DNA from: Opitutus sp.
GTDB lineage: Bacteria; Verrucomicrobiota; Verrucomicrobiae; Opitutales; Opitutaceae
Reading direction: 5' to 3'
Length of the DNA stretch: 64,000 bases
Assembly: GCA_009695065.1 (NCBI GenBank)
Contig: SIBR01000018.1
Coordinates: 1-64,000, forward strand
Positions 50,981-60,604 of this stretch are shown here, in pieces (position 1 is the stretch's first letter; each line of letters opens with the position of its first letter). The position numbers were made by a program, and so were the translations under genes. The notes under the pieces were generated by a model. The model searched no databases. It was not told the DNA's origin and was given only the letters and a program-made list of their open reading frames with translations.

Positions 50981-52975
50981 ATGAGCAACCTTTCCGCCCA
51001 ATCCACACCCGTCGTCACGCCACCGAAGACGCAGCCGCCCGCCGCCGTCGCCAATGACATCCGGCGCTCGACCGAAGGCTCGCTCGCGGCCCCCTCGACG
51101 CTCGATCACCTTTATCTGGTCGTGGTCGGACACGTCGACCACGGCAAGTCCACCCTCATCGGCCGGCTGCTTTTCGACACGAATTCAGTGCCCGAGGGCA
51201 AAGCCGAGCACATCCAGGCCGCCTGCAAAGCCGAGGGCATGGAGTTCGAATATGCGTTCCTCATGGACGCCCTCCTCGAGGAACAGGCGCAGAACATCAC
51301 GATGGACACCACGCGGGTGCCCTTCCGGACCGCCCGCCGCGCGTTCACCATCATCGATGCACCCGGCCACAAGGAATTCCTCAAGAACATGATCACGGGC
51401 GCGGCCAGCGCTGACGCCGCGATCCTCATCGTCGACGCCAACGAGGGCCTCCGCGAACAGACCCGGCGCCACGGCTACCTGCTGTCGCTCCTCGGCCTCA
51501 AGCAGGTCGTCGTCGCGGTCAACAAAATGGACCTCGTCAACTACGACGAGCAGATCTTCAACCGCATTCGGACCGAACTCACGGAGTTCCTAGGCCGGCT
51601 CAACGTGAAGCCCGCTCATTTCGTGCCCATCGCCGCCAAGCACGGCCACGGCCTGCTCCACGTTGACGAAAAAACCCCGTGGTATCGCGGTCCCGCCCTG
51701 CTTGAGGCGCTCGAGCAATTCCGCTCCACGGCGCCGATCGCAGGCGCGCCGCTCCGGCTGACGGTGCAGGATATCTATCGCTTCGATGCGCGCCGCATCG
51801 TCGCGGGTCTGGTCGAGGCCGGCTCGGTCGCCGCGGGCGACCCGATCGAATTCCACCCCGGCGGAAAACGCAGCCGGGTGAAGACCATCGAAACCTGGCC
51901 GGCGATCGAGGGCGGCTTCAAGGGACGCATCGGCGCGGGCCTCTCCGTGGCCGTCACCCTGGAGGACGAACTCTTTGTGGAACGCGGCCAGATCGGGGCG
52001 CCTCCGGGTGCGATCCCGACTGAAGCACGCGAATTCACCGCCCGGGTTTTCTGGCTTCACGCCGAGCCTCTGCGCGTCGGCGACACGCTGCCGCTGCGGC
52101 TCGGCACCCAGCAGGCCGACGCCCGCATTGTCGCGGTTTCGCGCGTGCTTGATGCCGTCACCCTTGACGCCAGCCACGCGCCCGCTTCCGAAGTCAAAAG
52201 GCACGAAGTCGCCGAGCTCCGGCTCCGGGTGCGCAAGCCGATTGCCTTCGACGCCGGCGGAAAAATTCCCCCCCTGGGCCGTTTCGTGCTCATGCGCGGC
52301 CGCCGGATCGCCGGCGGCGGCGTCATCGACGCGGCCATCAGGGACGAGGCCGCCCAAGCCGACAATCTTCCGGTCACGACGCGCGCCCGCGCCTCGCTGC
52401 TCGGCCACCGCGGCGCGGTGATCTGGCTCACCGGGTTCTCCGGGTCAGGCAAGTCGACGCTGTCCACCGCCCTTGAACAACGGCTCTTCCGCGCCGGTGT
52501 CCTCCCCGTCGTCCTCGATGGCGACGTCCTTCGCGCCGGCCTGTGTGCCGGGCTCGGCTTCTCCGACACCGATCGCAAGGAAAACATCCGGCGCGCCGCC
52601 GAGGCCGCGCTGCTGCTCGCCGACTCCGGTGTCGTCGTGGTCACCGCGCTCATCTCGCCCTTCCGTGCGGATCGCCAGCACGTGGCCGATCGCTGCAAGG
52701 CGCGGGGCATCACGTTCGCCGAGGTGTTCGTCAACGCCCCGCTCGCGGAATGCGAACGCCGCGATCCGAAACAGCTCTACAAGCGCGCCCGGGCCGGCGA
52801 AATCCCGAAGTTCACGGGCATCGATTCCCCCTACGAGCCACCCACCGCGCCCGCGCTGGAAGTCCGGACGGACCTTGAGTCGGTGGAGCAATCGTTGGAG
52901 AAACTGACGACCCTCGCCCTCGGTCTGGCGCGTCCGCCGGAACGCGAAGCGGGCGCGGCAGGTGCTGACATCTGA
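50981..52975 (+). CDS. cysNC: Bifunctional sulfate adenylyltransferase subunit 1 / adenylylsulfate kinase
   Basis: Fusion of 664 residues. The CysN GTPase comes first: GHVDHGKS at 50-57, then [15 protein letters not shown] and NKMDLV switch and base motifs, followed by EF-Tu-like beta-barrel domains. The C-terminal CysC kinase has its own P-loop GFSGSGKS at 485-492, then [27 protein letters not shown] and [15 protein letters not shown]. It makes APS with CysD, then phosphorylates it to PAPS for CysH. Start ATG 50981, 49 bases after cysD. Confidence 0.96.
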   Translation: MSNLSAQSTPVVTPPKTQPPAAVANDIRRSTEGSLAAPSTLDHLYLVVVGHVDHGKSTLIGRLLFDTNSVPEGKAEHIQAACKAEGMEFEYAFLMDALLEEQAQNITMDTTRVPFRTARRAFTIIDAPGHKEFLKNMITGAASADAAILIVDANEGLREQTRRHGYLLSLLGLKQVVVAVNKMDLVNYDEQIFNRIRTELTEFLGRLNVKPAHFVPIAAKHGHGLLHVDEKTPWYRGPALLEALEQFRSTAPIAGAPLRLTVQDIYRFDARRIVAGLVEAGSVAAGDPIEFHPGGKRSRVKTIETWPAIEGGFKGRIGAGLSVAVTLEDELFVERGQIGAPPGAIPTEAREFTARVFWLHAEPLRVGDTLPLRLGTQQADARIVAVSRVLDAVTLDASHAPASEVKRHEVAELRLRVRKPIAFDAGGKIPPLGRFVLMRGRRIAGGGVIDAAIRDEAAQADNLPVTTRARASLLGHRGAVIWLTGFSGSGKSTLSTALEQRLFRAGVLPVVLDGDVLRAGLCAGLGFSDTDRKENIRRAAEAALLLADSGVVVVTALISPFRADRQHVADRCKARGITFAEVFVNAPLAECERRDPKQLYKRARAGEIPKFTGIDSPYEPPTAPALEVRTDLESVEQSLEKLTTLALGLARPPEREAGAAGADI

Positions 52976-53059
52976 TTCGAAAATGCCACGAAGCCCTTCC
53001 ATTGAAAACGGCCGGACCCGGGTGAGCGCCCGCCCCGGCCGCACGGGGATTTTTTCGCG

Positions 53060-53842
53060 ATGAAGGGTCTTGTCCATTTGGTCGGCGCGGGACCCGGCGA
53101 TCCGGAATTGCTGACGCTCAAGGCGCACCGGCTGATTCAGGCGGCCGACGTCATCGTTCACGACCATCTTGTGGCGCCCGCCATCCTGGCGCTTGCCCGG
53201 CCGACGGCCGAGCGGATCTTCGTCGGCAAGCAAGGCGGGGGCTTTTGCTGCCCGCAGCGCGATATCGAGGGCACGTTGATCCGCCTCGCCCGGGCGGGAA
53301 AAAATGTCGTCCGGCTCAAGGGTGGTGACCCCTTCGTGTTCGGCCGCGGCGGCGAAGAGGCCGAGGCGCTGGCTGCGGCCGGGATCCCGTTCGAAATCGT
53401 TCCGGGCGTCACTTCCGCGCTGGCGGCGGCCGCCTACGCCGGCGTGCCGCTCACGCACCGGGGTTACAGCTCCGCGGTAGTGTTTCTGACCGGACACGAG
53501 GATCCCAACAAGGCGGACTCCGCCATCCATTGGGAGGACTACGCGAAGCTCGGTGCCACGCTCTGCATTTACATGGGGATGAAAAATTTGGAGACAATTA
53601 CCCGGCGCCTGCAGGCCGGCGGTCTCTCTCCGGAAACGCCCGCGCTGGTCGTCCAGTCCGCGACGACCGGTGAACACCGGCAACTCCTGAGCTCTCTCGG
53701 GGAAATCGCCCTCACCTCCGAACGCGACGGCTTCGGCGCACCCGCGATGGTGGTCATCGGCGAGGTCGCCGCGCTCTCCGAAAAACTGGGCTGGTTTGCC
53801 CTCGGCGCGACCCGCCGGCAAACCGCCGCAGCTGCGTCATGA
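53060..53842 (+). CDS. cobA: Uroporphyrinogen-III C-methyltransferase
   Basis: SAM-dependent methyltransferase of 260 residues that makes precorrin-2 for siroheme. The family signatures are VHLVGAGPGDPELLTLKAHRLI near the start, VRLKGGDPFVFGRGGEEAEAL in the middle and YMGMKNL later. It lacks the CysG dehydrogenase/chelatase domain; the chelation role could fall to the next gene. The stop overlaps the next start by four bases (ATGA), indicating translational coupling. Confidence 0.94.
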   Translation: MKGLVHLVGAGPGDPELLTLKAHRLIQAADVIVHDHLVAPAILALARPTAERIFVGKQGGGFCCPQRDIEGTLIRLARAGKNVVRLKGGDPFVFGRGGEEAEALAAAGIPFEIVPGVTSALAAAAYAGVPLTHRGYSSAVVFLTGHEDPNKADSAIHWEDYAKLGATLCIYMGMKNLETITRRLQAGGLSPETPALVVQSATTGEHRQLLSSLGEIALTSERDGFGAPAMVVIGEVAALSEKLGWFALGATRRQTAAAAS

Positions 53843-54663
53843 CGATCGCCCTGATCGATAACGGTTCGCTTGAGCCGGCCGCGCACCAAAACCTGCGCGC
53901 CGTCGCAGCCGCCTTGTCGGTCGCCGCCAACGTCGCGGTTCAGGCGGTTTCGTGGAAACACAGCGGCCGCATCGACGCCGCCGAGTTCGACGGCGCTCCG
54001 GCCTGGACGCTGGCGCCTTGGATGGAGACGCAGCTCGCCCGGGGCGAACGCCATTTCGTCTTCGTCCCCTTTTTTATCAGCGCCCAAGGTGCGATCGGTT
54101 CGGCGTTGCGGAGCGATCTCGATCGCCTCCAGCGTCCCGGCTTGAATTTCGAGTTCACGTTTACCGCCAGTCTGGCCGCCCGCGGCGTGATTGCCGCGAT
54201 CGTCGCCACGCGCATCCGCGAAACCATCACCGCACGCACGCTCGAATCGCCCCCGGTGATCGTGGTCGATCATGGTGGCCCTTCGCCGGTTTCCGCCCAC
54301 TTGCGCGACGAGCTGGCCGGGAAAATCCGCGCTGAACTCGGCCCCGTGATCGGGCCGCTCGCCGCCGCCTCGATGGAGGGCGCCGCCCACGCCCACAACC
54401 GACCCCTGCTTGCCGACCAGCTCTCCGCACCTGGATTCGATCGCGGCGATGTCGTCATTGCCCCGTTGTTTCTTTCCGCCGGCCGGCACGCCGGTCCTCA
54501 AGGGGATCTCGCCCGGATCGCGCAAGCCGTGGAAAAGCGGGCGTCCAGCCCGCTACGTTGCCATTTCACCCAACTTGTCGGCACGCATCCGCGGGCCGTC
54601 GACGCGCTCGCCACCGCGCTGCGCGAAACGCTCGCCCACCTCCCCGACCACGCCGCCGTATGA
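53839..54663 (+). CDS. CbiX-like sirohydrochlorin chelatase (tentative)
   Basis: Protein of 274 residues made of two CbiX/SirB-like halves. IALIDNGSLEPAAHQNLRAVA opens the first, where canonical CbiX has a His at the Asn position (HGS). VFVPFFISAQG, then PPVIVVDHGGPSPVSAHLRDELAG and VVIAPLFLSAGRHAGPQGDL mark the second half, which retains His. Between cobA and cysI the likely role is Fe insertion into sirohydrochlorin to give siroheme. A precorrin-2 dehydrogenase step is not represented here. Couples by four-base overlaps to both neighbours. Confidence 0.75.
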   Translation: MTIALIDNGSLEPAAHQNLRAVAAALSVAANVAVQAVSWKHSGRIDAAEFDGAPAWTLAPWMETQLARGERHFVFVPFFISAQGAIGSALRSDLDRLQRPGLNFEFTFTASLAARGVIAAIVATRIRETITARTLESPPVIVVDHGGPSPVSAHLRDELAGKIRAELGPVIGPLAAASMEGAAHAHNRPLLADQLSAPGFDRGDVVIAPLFLSAGRHAGPQGDLARIAQAVEKRASSPLRCHFTQLVGTHPRAVDALATALRETLAHLPDHAAV

Positions 54664-56417
54664 GTTCCACGCCTGACCCCGTCACGATTCCCGTCCCGGA
54701 AAAGCCGCTCCATAAAAACGAGCACCTCAAGGCCGGGAGTAATTTTCTTCGCGGCGACATCCTGCGCGACTTGGCCGACACCTACACCGGGAGCATCACC
54801 GAGGACAGCAACCAGCTCACCAAATTCCACGGGATCTACGCGCAGGACGACCGCGATCTCCGCAACCAGCGGCGCAAGGCGGGCAGGGAAAAGGCCTTCA
54901 GCTTCATGGCGCGGGTCCGCGTTCCCGGGGGCGTCTGCACGCCCGCCCAATGGCTGGCCCTTGACACCCTCGCCGACCAGTACGCCAACGGCACGTTGAA
55001 ACTCACCACGCGCCAGGCGTTCCAGTTTCACGGCATTCTCAAGGGCGATCTCTGGCGCACGATCAACGGTGTGAACCGGTCGCTGCTCGACACCATCGCC
55101 GCCTGCGGCGACGTGAACCGCAACGTGATGTGCAATCCGAATCCCGATCAATCGGCGCTGCACGCCGAGGTTTACCACGTCACGAAGGCGATCAGCACCC
55201 ATCTCCTGCCGCGTTCGCGCGCCTACCACGAATTGTGGGTCGGCGATGAACTCGTCGCCGGCGGCGAACCCGAGGCGGAACCAATCTACGGCAATACCTA
55301 CCTGCCGCGGAAATTCAAAATTGTCGTCGCCGTCCCGCCGAGCAACGACGTGGACATCTACGGCAACGATCTGGGCTACATCGCCATCACCGACGTCCAG
55401 GGCAAACTCACCGGCTTCAACGTGACGGTCGGCGGCGGGCTGGGCATGTCGCACAACCAGCTGGAGACCTTTCCGCGCATCGCGGACCTCATGGGTTTTT
55501 GCACGGTAGCGCAGGCGGTCGACGTCGCGGAGAAAATCGTGATGGTGCAGCGCGATTACGGTGATCGCACCGACCGCAAGCATGCGCGGCTCAAGTACAC
55601 GATCGAGGATCGCGGTCTCGTCTGGTTCCGCGAGGAAGTGGAGAAGCGGCTCGGTTACCGGCTCGGCTCCCCCCGGCGCTTCGCGTTCACCCACACCGGC
55701 GACCGCTACGGCTGGGTGGAGGGCGAAAACGGTTACGCCCATTTCACGTTGTTCATCCAGAGCGGACGCGTGAAAGACACGCCGGACTACCAGCTGAAGA
55801 CCGCGCTTCGCGAGATCGCCCTGGTGCACAAGGGCGATCTCCGGCTGACCGCCAACCAGAATCTCATCATTGCCAACGTGGCCCCCGAAGGGCGCTCCCA
55901 GATCGAGGCCGTGCTGCGCAAACATCGCCTCGACACCGCGAACCACGCCAGTGGATTGAAGCTGAATGCGATGTCCTGCGTGGCTCTTCCCACCTGCGGC
56001 CTCGCCCTCGCGGAGAGCGAGCGCTATCTGCCGGATCTCGTCACGCTGCTGGAGGGTGAAATCGAAGCCGCCGGCCTGCGGGACGACGCGATCACCCTGC
56101 GGATCACCGGGTGCCCGAACGGCTGCGGCCGCCCGTTCCTCGCCGAAATCGGTTTTGTCGGCAAGGCCCCCGGAAAATACAACGTCTACCTTGGGGCCGC
56201 GTTCAACGGTTCGCGGCTGAATATTCTCTACAAGTCCTCGGTGCCCACGTCCGAAATCGTGCCGCTCCTCGGGCCGATCATCCGGCGTTACGCGACCGAA
56301 CGCACCAAGGGCGAACGCTTTGGCGATTTCGTGATTCGCGCCGGCTACGTCACGCCGACCTACACTCCGCAGGACTTTCACGAACAGCCCAAAGCGGCCA
56401 AGAGCGAACAGGTTTGA
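54660..56417 (+). CDS. cysI: Sulfite reductase hemoprotein (CysI/ferredoxin-type)
   Basis: Siroheme/4Fe-4S reductase of 585 residues turning sulfite into sulfide. The cluster/siroheme ligands are Cys440 and Cys446 (SCVALPTCGLA) plus Cys485 and Cys489 (TGCPNGCGRP). KLTTRQAFQFHG and CGDVNRNVMCNPNP are the substrate-cavity signatures. ATG 54660 overlaps the previous stop (ATGA) and gives the CysI-like N-terminus; an upstream extension is non-coding. A CysJ flavoprotein is absent from the cluster, so the electron donor is encoded elsewhere or is ferredoxin. Nitrite reduction is a less likely alternative given the context. Confidence 0.94.
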   Translation: MSSTPDPVTIPVPEKPLHKNEHLKAGSNFLRGDILRDLADTYTGSITEDSNQLTKFHGIYAQDDRDLRNQRRKAGREKAFSFMARVRVPGGVCTPAQWLALDTLADQYANGTLKLTTRQAFQFHGILKGDLWRTINGVNRSLLDTIAACGDVNRNVMCNPNPDQSALHAEVYHVTKAISTHLLPRSRAYHELWVGDELVAGGEPEAEPIYGNTYLPRKFKIVVAVPPSNDVDIYGNDLGYIAITDVQGKLTGFNVTVGGGLGMSHNQLETFPRIADLMGFCTVAQAVDVAEKIVMVQRDYGDRTDRKHARLKYTIEDRGLVWFREEVEKRLGYRLGSPRRFAFTHTGDRYGWVEGENGYAHFTLFIQSGRVKDTPDYQLKTALREIALVHKGDLRLTANQNLIIANVAPEGRSQIEAVLRKHRLDTANHASGLKLNAMSCVALPTCGLALAESERYLPDLVTLLEGEIEAAGLRDDAITLRITGCPNGCGRPFLAEIGFVGKAPGKYNVYLGAAFNGSRLNILYKSSVPTSEIVPLLGPIIRRYATERTKGERFGDFVIRAGYVTPTYTPQDFHEQPKAAKSEQV

Positions 56418-56427
56418 CCAGGTTCGT

Positions 56428-56455
56428 CCGGCAGGGATTAGCTAGGCCCTGCCGG
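56428..56455 (+). terminator. Hairpin after cysI
   Basis: CCGGCAGGG (56428-56436) pairs perfectly with CCCTGCCGG (56447-56455). It starts 10 bases after the cysI stop. No T tract follows, so it may act by itself as a weak terminator or as a 3' protective stem. Confidence 0.5.
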
Positions 56456-56630
56456 GCGAAGACAGGCGGACGGCCTCAAAAGCCGGCGAACCGTAGCGCT
56501 CATTCGGAGACCAACCGGCACTTGGCCGGTTGAACCGAACGAGTTCGAACAGGTCGCGGCAGCAATCGTCGATCTTCGCCCGGGCGCGGGCGGCGGATGG
56601 CTCAAATGCCCGCGGATATTGGAAAAAAGA

Positions 56631-56662
56631 GGGCGGGCCGCCTACCCCTAAGCGGCCCGCCC
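56631..56662. terminator. Strong GC-rich hairpin between the cysI and the 104-residue gene
   Basis: An 11-bp perfect stem, GGGCGGGCCGC (56631-56641) with GCGGCCCGCCC (56652-56662). It is flanked upstream by an A-run (GGAAAAAAGA) and downstream by ATAGCTTTCTT, so it could terminate transcription from either side. Confidence 0.6.
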
Positions 56663-56829
56663 ATAGCTTTCTTACTTACCCCAATTCCCCACCGCTAAGC
56701 GGAGGAGAAAAGTCTGAACGATAAGAAACACGGATCCCACAATAGTTTCACTGCTTGGAGTAGAATTATCGAATAAAATGCCGAGAGCTTTAGCGCTATT
56801 TTGCGCGAGTTCATCGACAGAGGCCGGAC

Positions 56830-57144
56830 TTACTCAAATCTTTCTGCTTCAGGGACTTTTTTATTCGGCTTGGGCTCGGTCCACAGTCGAATCAGCAATT
56901 CCGCCAGATTTCTCATACTGGTGCGACCGATCCCTTCGGCACGAACCGCCTCCTTAAAAGCCGTCACCACGGCGCTGCGCTCCACGTGGTAGCGCCAGAG
57001 TTCGGTCTCCAGCTGGTGCGCCGCCGCATGGTCGTCCCCCAAGCTCCGGCAAACAGTTTGAACTTTGCCCTGCCAGTAGTGTCGCTCCTCGGCATGACGC
57101 TGCAAATAATCGAAAATCCGCTGCTCGCAGCGATTGAGGCTCAT
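56830..57144 (-). CDS. Small conserved-looking hypothetical protein
   Basis: Protein of 104 residues from ATG 57144 (MSLNRCEQRIFDYLQRH); the open frame continues upstream but that part is unlike a protein start. It is highly charged and helical (YWQGKVQTVCRSLGDD, HQLETELWRYHVERSAVVTAFKEAVRAEG), with a Lys/Glu-rich end. I do not recognise the family. It is divergent from the next gene, with about 120 bases between them. Confidence 0.65.
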   Translation of the reverse strand: MSLNRCEQRIFDYLQRHAEERHYWQGKVQTVCRSLGDDHAAAHQLETELWRYHVERSAVVTAFKEAVRAEGIGRTSMRNLAELLIRLWTEPKPNKKVPEAERFE

Positions 57145-57266
57145 TTTGCCAACGTGCGTCGGACCTGGGGAAAAACAACCGCAAAACCGCCGTTGATCGC
57201 GGCCTTGCAATTTTCCTCCGTTCGCGATTAACAATTCCGCGTCAGCCCAACTAACCCGTTCCCTTT

Positions 57267-58127
57267 ATGTGGCAGAAATTCAAAGAACAATTACCCGCCG
57301 TTATCCTTACGGCTCTGCTGGTCATCGGCGGAGCGTTTTGGTTTCACCAACAGACCGTGAACCAAATGAATGCGGCGCAAGAGGCCCAGATCGCCCGGCA
57401 GCGCGAGTCCAACGACACGCTCAAGGCCGCTTCGGATGAAAATCGCCGGCAGATCGAGGCGACCAACAAGCTGCTCCGGGACGCGATCTCCAAGCGCGAG
57501 GCCGACATGTTCCGCACGGACGAGGAGATACAAAAGCTCAATACCGAGCGGATGAACGCCCTGGCCGAGGCCATCGCCAAGAAGGTGATGCCCTACAATG
57601 CCCTCCCAAAATCGGCGGAGGAAGCGGAGAAGATGCAGAACGAGCAGGTGGACAAGGTCTCCTCCCGCATGACGGACCGCATTCAGCCCATTCTCTCGGA
57701 AATGGCGAAAGATCAAAACCTGACGCGTGATTCGATCTCCAAGTACAGCCAGCGCATTTCCGACCAAGTCGGCAATGTACTCACCGCTGAACTCGCCAAG
57801 AATCAGCAGCTGAACAACAATCTGCAGCAGACTCAGGCTGTGGCTCAGGACGCCCTCAAGCTTTCGCACGAGATCACCGCGCTCTACCTTAGTTCCTTCA
57901 AGGATCAGGGCCTGATCACCCGGTTGCTCTCGCTCCCGGCCAATGTGGTGAAAGATGCGGTCAGCCTGAGTATTGTGAACAGCAGCGAACGCAAGAAGCG
58001 GGAAGAAGAACTGGCCGGCAAGATGGCCGAAATCGACCGTCGACTCGTGGAAATCCAGGCCCGGGCGCCGCAAGCCGCCTCCACGACGCCCATCGCCCAC
58101 CCGCAGCGTCCCGCCACGCAGCCGTAA
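57267..58127 (+). CDS. Membrane-anchored coiled-coil protein
   Basis: Protein of 286 residues. One helix near the N-terminus (AVILTALLVIGGAFWF) is followed by a long helical, coiled-coil body: QMNAAQEAQIARQRESN, then IQKLNTERMNALAEAI and LAKNQQLNNNLQQTQAVAQDALKL, and a final Pro/Ala-rich tail. It probably projects into the periplasm as a dimer. No family was recognised. It ends at a clear terminator. Confidence 0.72.
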   Translation: MWQKFKEQLPAVILTALLVIGGAFWFHQQTVNQMNAAQEAQIARQRESNDTLKAASDENRRQIEATNKLLRDAISKREADMFRTDEEIQKLNTERMNALAEAIAKKVMPYNALPKSAEEAEKMQNEQVDKVSSRMTDRIQPILSEMAKDQNLTRDSISKYSQRISDQVGNVLTAELAKNQQLNNNLQQTQAVAQDALKLSHEITALYLSSFKDQGLITRLLSLPANVVKDAVSLSIVNSSERKKREEELAGKMAEIDRRLVEIQARAPQAASTTPIAHPQRPATQP

Positions 58128-58172
58128 GCGCCGACCAAACCCTGCCAGCCCCACGGCCGTCACTCCACTCCC

Positions 58173-58210
58173 AAGCCACGCGAGCAATCAGCGTGGCTTT
58201 GTTGTTTTCA
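58173..58210 (+). terminator. Rho-independent terminator of the coiled-coil gene
   Basis: AAGCCACGC (58173-58181) pairs with GCGTGGCTT (58191-58199) over a 9-base loop, followed by T-rich sequence TTTGTTGTTTT. It lies just before the oligopeptide-binding protein gene. Confidence 0.9.
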
Positions 58211-58219
58211 CCTTCCGCC

Positions 58220-59857
58220 ATGCCCGCCCGCACTCTCCTCCCCCACTTGCTCTTCGCCCTGCTCCTGGCCGGCTTTGCCGCCTGCTCGAAACACGAGTCC
58301 GCCGTGCAGTCCGGCTTGAAGGGGCAGATCCTCCATTGGGGCAATCTGGGCGAGCCGACCGACCTCGATCCCCACATCACGGCGAGCCAGCAGGATTTCA
58401 ACATCGTGATGAATCTCTTCGAGGGCCTCACGACCTACAATCCGCGCGACTTGCACCCGATTCCCGGCGTCGCGGAAAAATGGGAGTCGAACAGCGATGG
58501 CCTGACGTGGACGTTTCACCTGCGCGCCGACGCCCGGTGGTCCAATGGCGATCCCGTCACCGCCACGGACTTCCTGTACGGGTTTCAGCGCATGCTCTCG
58601 CCAGGCCTCGCGGCGGAATACGCCTACATGCTGCACCACCTGAAAAATGCCGAGGCCTTCAACACCGGCAAACTCACGGATTTTTCCCAGGTCGGAGCGA
58701 AGGCGCCGGACCTCCGGACCCTGGTGCTGACGCTCTCGCATCCGGTGCCGTATCTGCCCTCCCTCGTGTGTCACTCGTCCTGGTATCCGGCACATCGCGC
58801 GACCATCGAAAAGTTCGGCAAAACCGACACCCGCGGTTCCGCGTGGACCCGGCCGGGAAATTTGGTGGGCAACGGCGGCTTCACCCTTGCCGAATGGAGA
58901 CCCAATCGCGTGATCCGCCTAGTGAAATCGGCCACCTACTGGGACCGCGGCGCCATCCGGCTCAACGAGGTGAATTTCTATCCCATCGAAAACGAGTCGA
59001 CCGAGGAAGCAGCCTTCCGCTCCGGCCAGCTGCATGTCACCGCCCAAGTCCCCATCGAGAAAATCGCCGATTACAAGACGGACCCCGCGCACCTGCTGCA
59101 GCAGGGCGTCACGCTCGGAACCTACTACTATAAATTCAACGTCACCAAGCCGCCGCTCAACGACGTTCGCGTTCGCCGGGCCCTCGCCATGAGTATCGAC
59201 CGACGGCAAATCGTCGAGCGGGTTTCCAAGGGTGACCAAACCCCCGCCAGCCACCTCACCCCGCCAGACATCGGCGGTTTCACAGCCCGCGCTCAGCTGC
59301 CGACCGACCCGGCTGCCGCGCAAAAACTCCTCGCCGAGGCCGGTTACCCGGGCGGCAAGGGTTTCCCGAAACTCGAACTCCTCTACAACACCACCGAGGG
59401 CCACCGTAAAATCGCCGAAGCGATTCAGCAGATGTGGCACAAGCATCTCGGCATCGAAGTCAGCCTCTACAATCAGGAAGCCAAGGTCTGGAGCGACACC
59501 CTGCGCCAGATGAACTACCAGATCGCCCGCTACGCGTGGTTGGGCGACTACCTCGACCCGAGCACCTTTCTTGACCTGATGGCGACAGGCAATGGGAACA
59601 ACCAGACCGGCTGGAGCAACGCCGAGTACGACCGTCTGATCGAGCTAGCCCGCACTACCGCCGACAACGCCAAGCGCTATGAGTATTTCCAACGCTGCGA
59701 GGAAATCCTCGTCGCCGAGGCCCCCTTCGCCCCGATTTATTTCTATCAGCGCAACTATCTCAAGCGGCCCGAGGTCAGGGGCTGGTATGCCACCCTGCTC
59801 GATCTTCACCCGCTGAAAGGCGTCTACCTCGAGGCCTCGGCCGGCGCCACGAACTAG
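58220..59857 (+). CDS. Oligopeptide ABC transporter substrate-binding lipoprotein (OppA family)
   Basis: Family 5 solute-binding protein of 545 residues. Signal and lipobox LAGFAACSKHES place the acyl Cys near residue 22. Family signatures are GNLGEPTDLDPHITASQQDFN, NLFEGLTTYNP, WTFHLRADARWSNGDPVTATDF and ALAMSIDRRQIVERV. It binds oligopeptides in the periplasm. The permease and ATPase genes (oppBCDF) are not in the window. ATG 58220 was chosen to give the proper signal; an earlier frame overlaps the terminator. Confidence 0.93.
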   Translation: MPARTLLPHLLFALLLAGFAACSKHESAVQSGLKGQILHWGNLGEPTDLDPHITASQQDFNIVMNLFEGLTTYNPRDLHPIPGVAEKWESNSDGLTWTFHLRADARWSNGDPVTATDFLYGFQRMLSPGLAAEYAYMLHHLKNAEAFNTGKLTDFSQVGAKAPDLRTLVLTLSHPVPYLPSLVCHSSWYPAHRATIEKFGKTDTRGSAWTRPGNLVGNGGFTLAEWRPNRVIRLVKSATYWDRGAIRLNEVNFYPIENESTEEAAFRSGQLHVTAQVPIEKIADYKTDPAHLLQQGVTLGTYYYKFNVTKPPLNDVRVRRALAMSIDRRQIVERVSKGDQTPASHLTPPDIGGFTARAQLPTDPAAAQKLLAEAGYPGGKGFPKLELLYNTTEGHRKIAEAIQQMWHKHLGIEVSLYNQEAKVWSDTLRQMNYQIARYAWLGDYLDPSTFLDLMATGNGNNQTGWSNAEYDRLIELARTTADNAKRYEYFQRCEEILVAEAPFAPIYFYQRNYLKRPEVRGWYATLLDLHPLKGVYLEASAGATN

Positions 59858-59869
59858 GCGGCCGGCGGG

Positions 59870-60553
59870 TTATTCGGTGAGATAGAACGGAGCCGGCAGC
59901 TTGAACGTACGCTCCGCGAAGCCTCCCAACAAATCGCTTTCCTGATCGCCGATGTTGGTGATGATCGTACGCCCCTCGGTCGCGAGGCGCTGGCGTTGGG
60001 CGGTCTTGAAGGCGGACGCCGTGCTTTTGTCCGCATCGGGCTTGCAGATCAGGGCAACGTAGTCGGTGCATTCAATTGCCCGGAGGTTTTTCTCCGTACC
60101 CGCCCGGTCCCGCTCACGCCGCCCGGTGATCAAAACCACGTCGACTTCGAGCCGCCGGGCCGCACGATAAACCTCGCACACCGGCGTGATCGCCGGCGCC
60201 CGGCCTTCGCTCACCCACGCGGTCCAGGTGGCCGTCGAATAGCCCAAATCCAGCGATTCCATATTCGGCCAATTCGAAAACAACGTCTCATCGAGATCGA
60301 ACACCACCGTCAGCTTCCCCGCCACCGCGCTCGCCTAGACGTCGCCAGACGATGCCACTCTTGCCTCGATCCACGCCGCCGCCCGGGCCGCCACGACCGC
60401 GATCTCACGCTCGTAATCGCCCGATTCGACATACGCCCGAACCTCCCGTTTGAGCAGCGAGAGATTGCGCGGTTCGCGGGAGACCGTCGCACAACCGGCG
60501 CAGACCAGCACGGCCACCGTGCCCGCCAACCGAAGCAGAGGAAATCGCCGCAT
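59870..60553 (-). pseudogene. HAD-family acid phosphatase lipoprotein interrupted by an in-frame TAG
   Basis: Two segments in the same frame. The upstream piece (60335-60553) begins MRRFPLLRLAGTVAVLVCAGCATVS, a lipoprotein signal, and ends ARVASSGDV at TAG 60335-60337. The downstream piece continues as ASAVAGKLTVVFDLDETLFSNWPNM, the class B/C acid phosphatase start with the HAD nucleophile in DLDET, and has ITGRRE and NIGDQESDL later. The stop falls in the linker, where Glu, Gln or Lys by one base is plausible. The HAD part could also be translated from GTG 60325, but without its signal. Probably one lipoprotein gene that has acquired, or been given in error, a stop. Confidence 0.78.
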
Positions 60554-60604
60554 GGACTGCACGATGGAGTCGGGCTTCCCGGGCACGAAACCAAAATGCG
60601 CGGG

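Larger units (their letters stand above)
56418..56829. other. Intergenic region after the sulfur operon
   Basis: This 412-base gap holds two strong hairpins (56428-56455 and 56631-56662, listed separately) and a smaller AACCGG/CCGGTT pair at about 56512-56530. The part from about 56663 to 56829 is clearly less GC-rich than its surroundings. No gene or known RNA was recognised in it. Confidence 0.6.

Noticed and set aside
56530..56724. Small open frame of 64 codons after cysI
   Set aside because: It runs straight through a strong terminator-like hairpin and has no protein-like features.
4237..60337. Genome-wide TAG recoding
   Set aside because: TAG terminates several clearly complete genes in the window.
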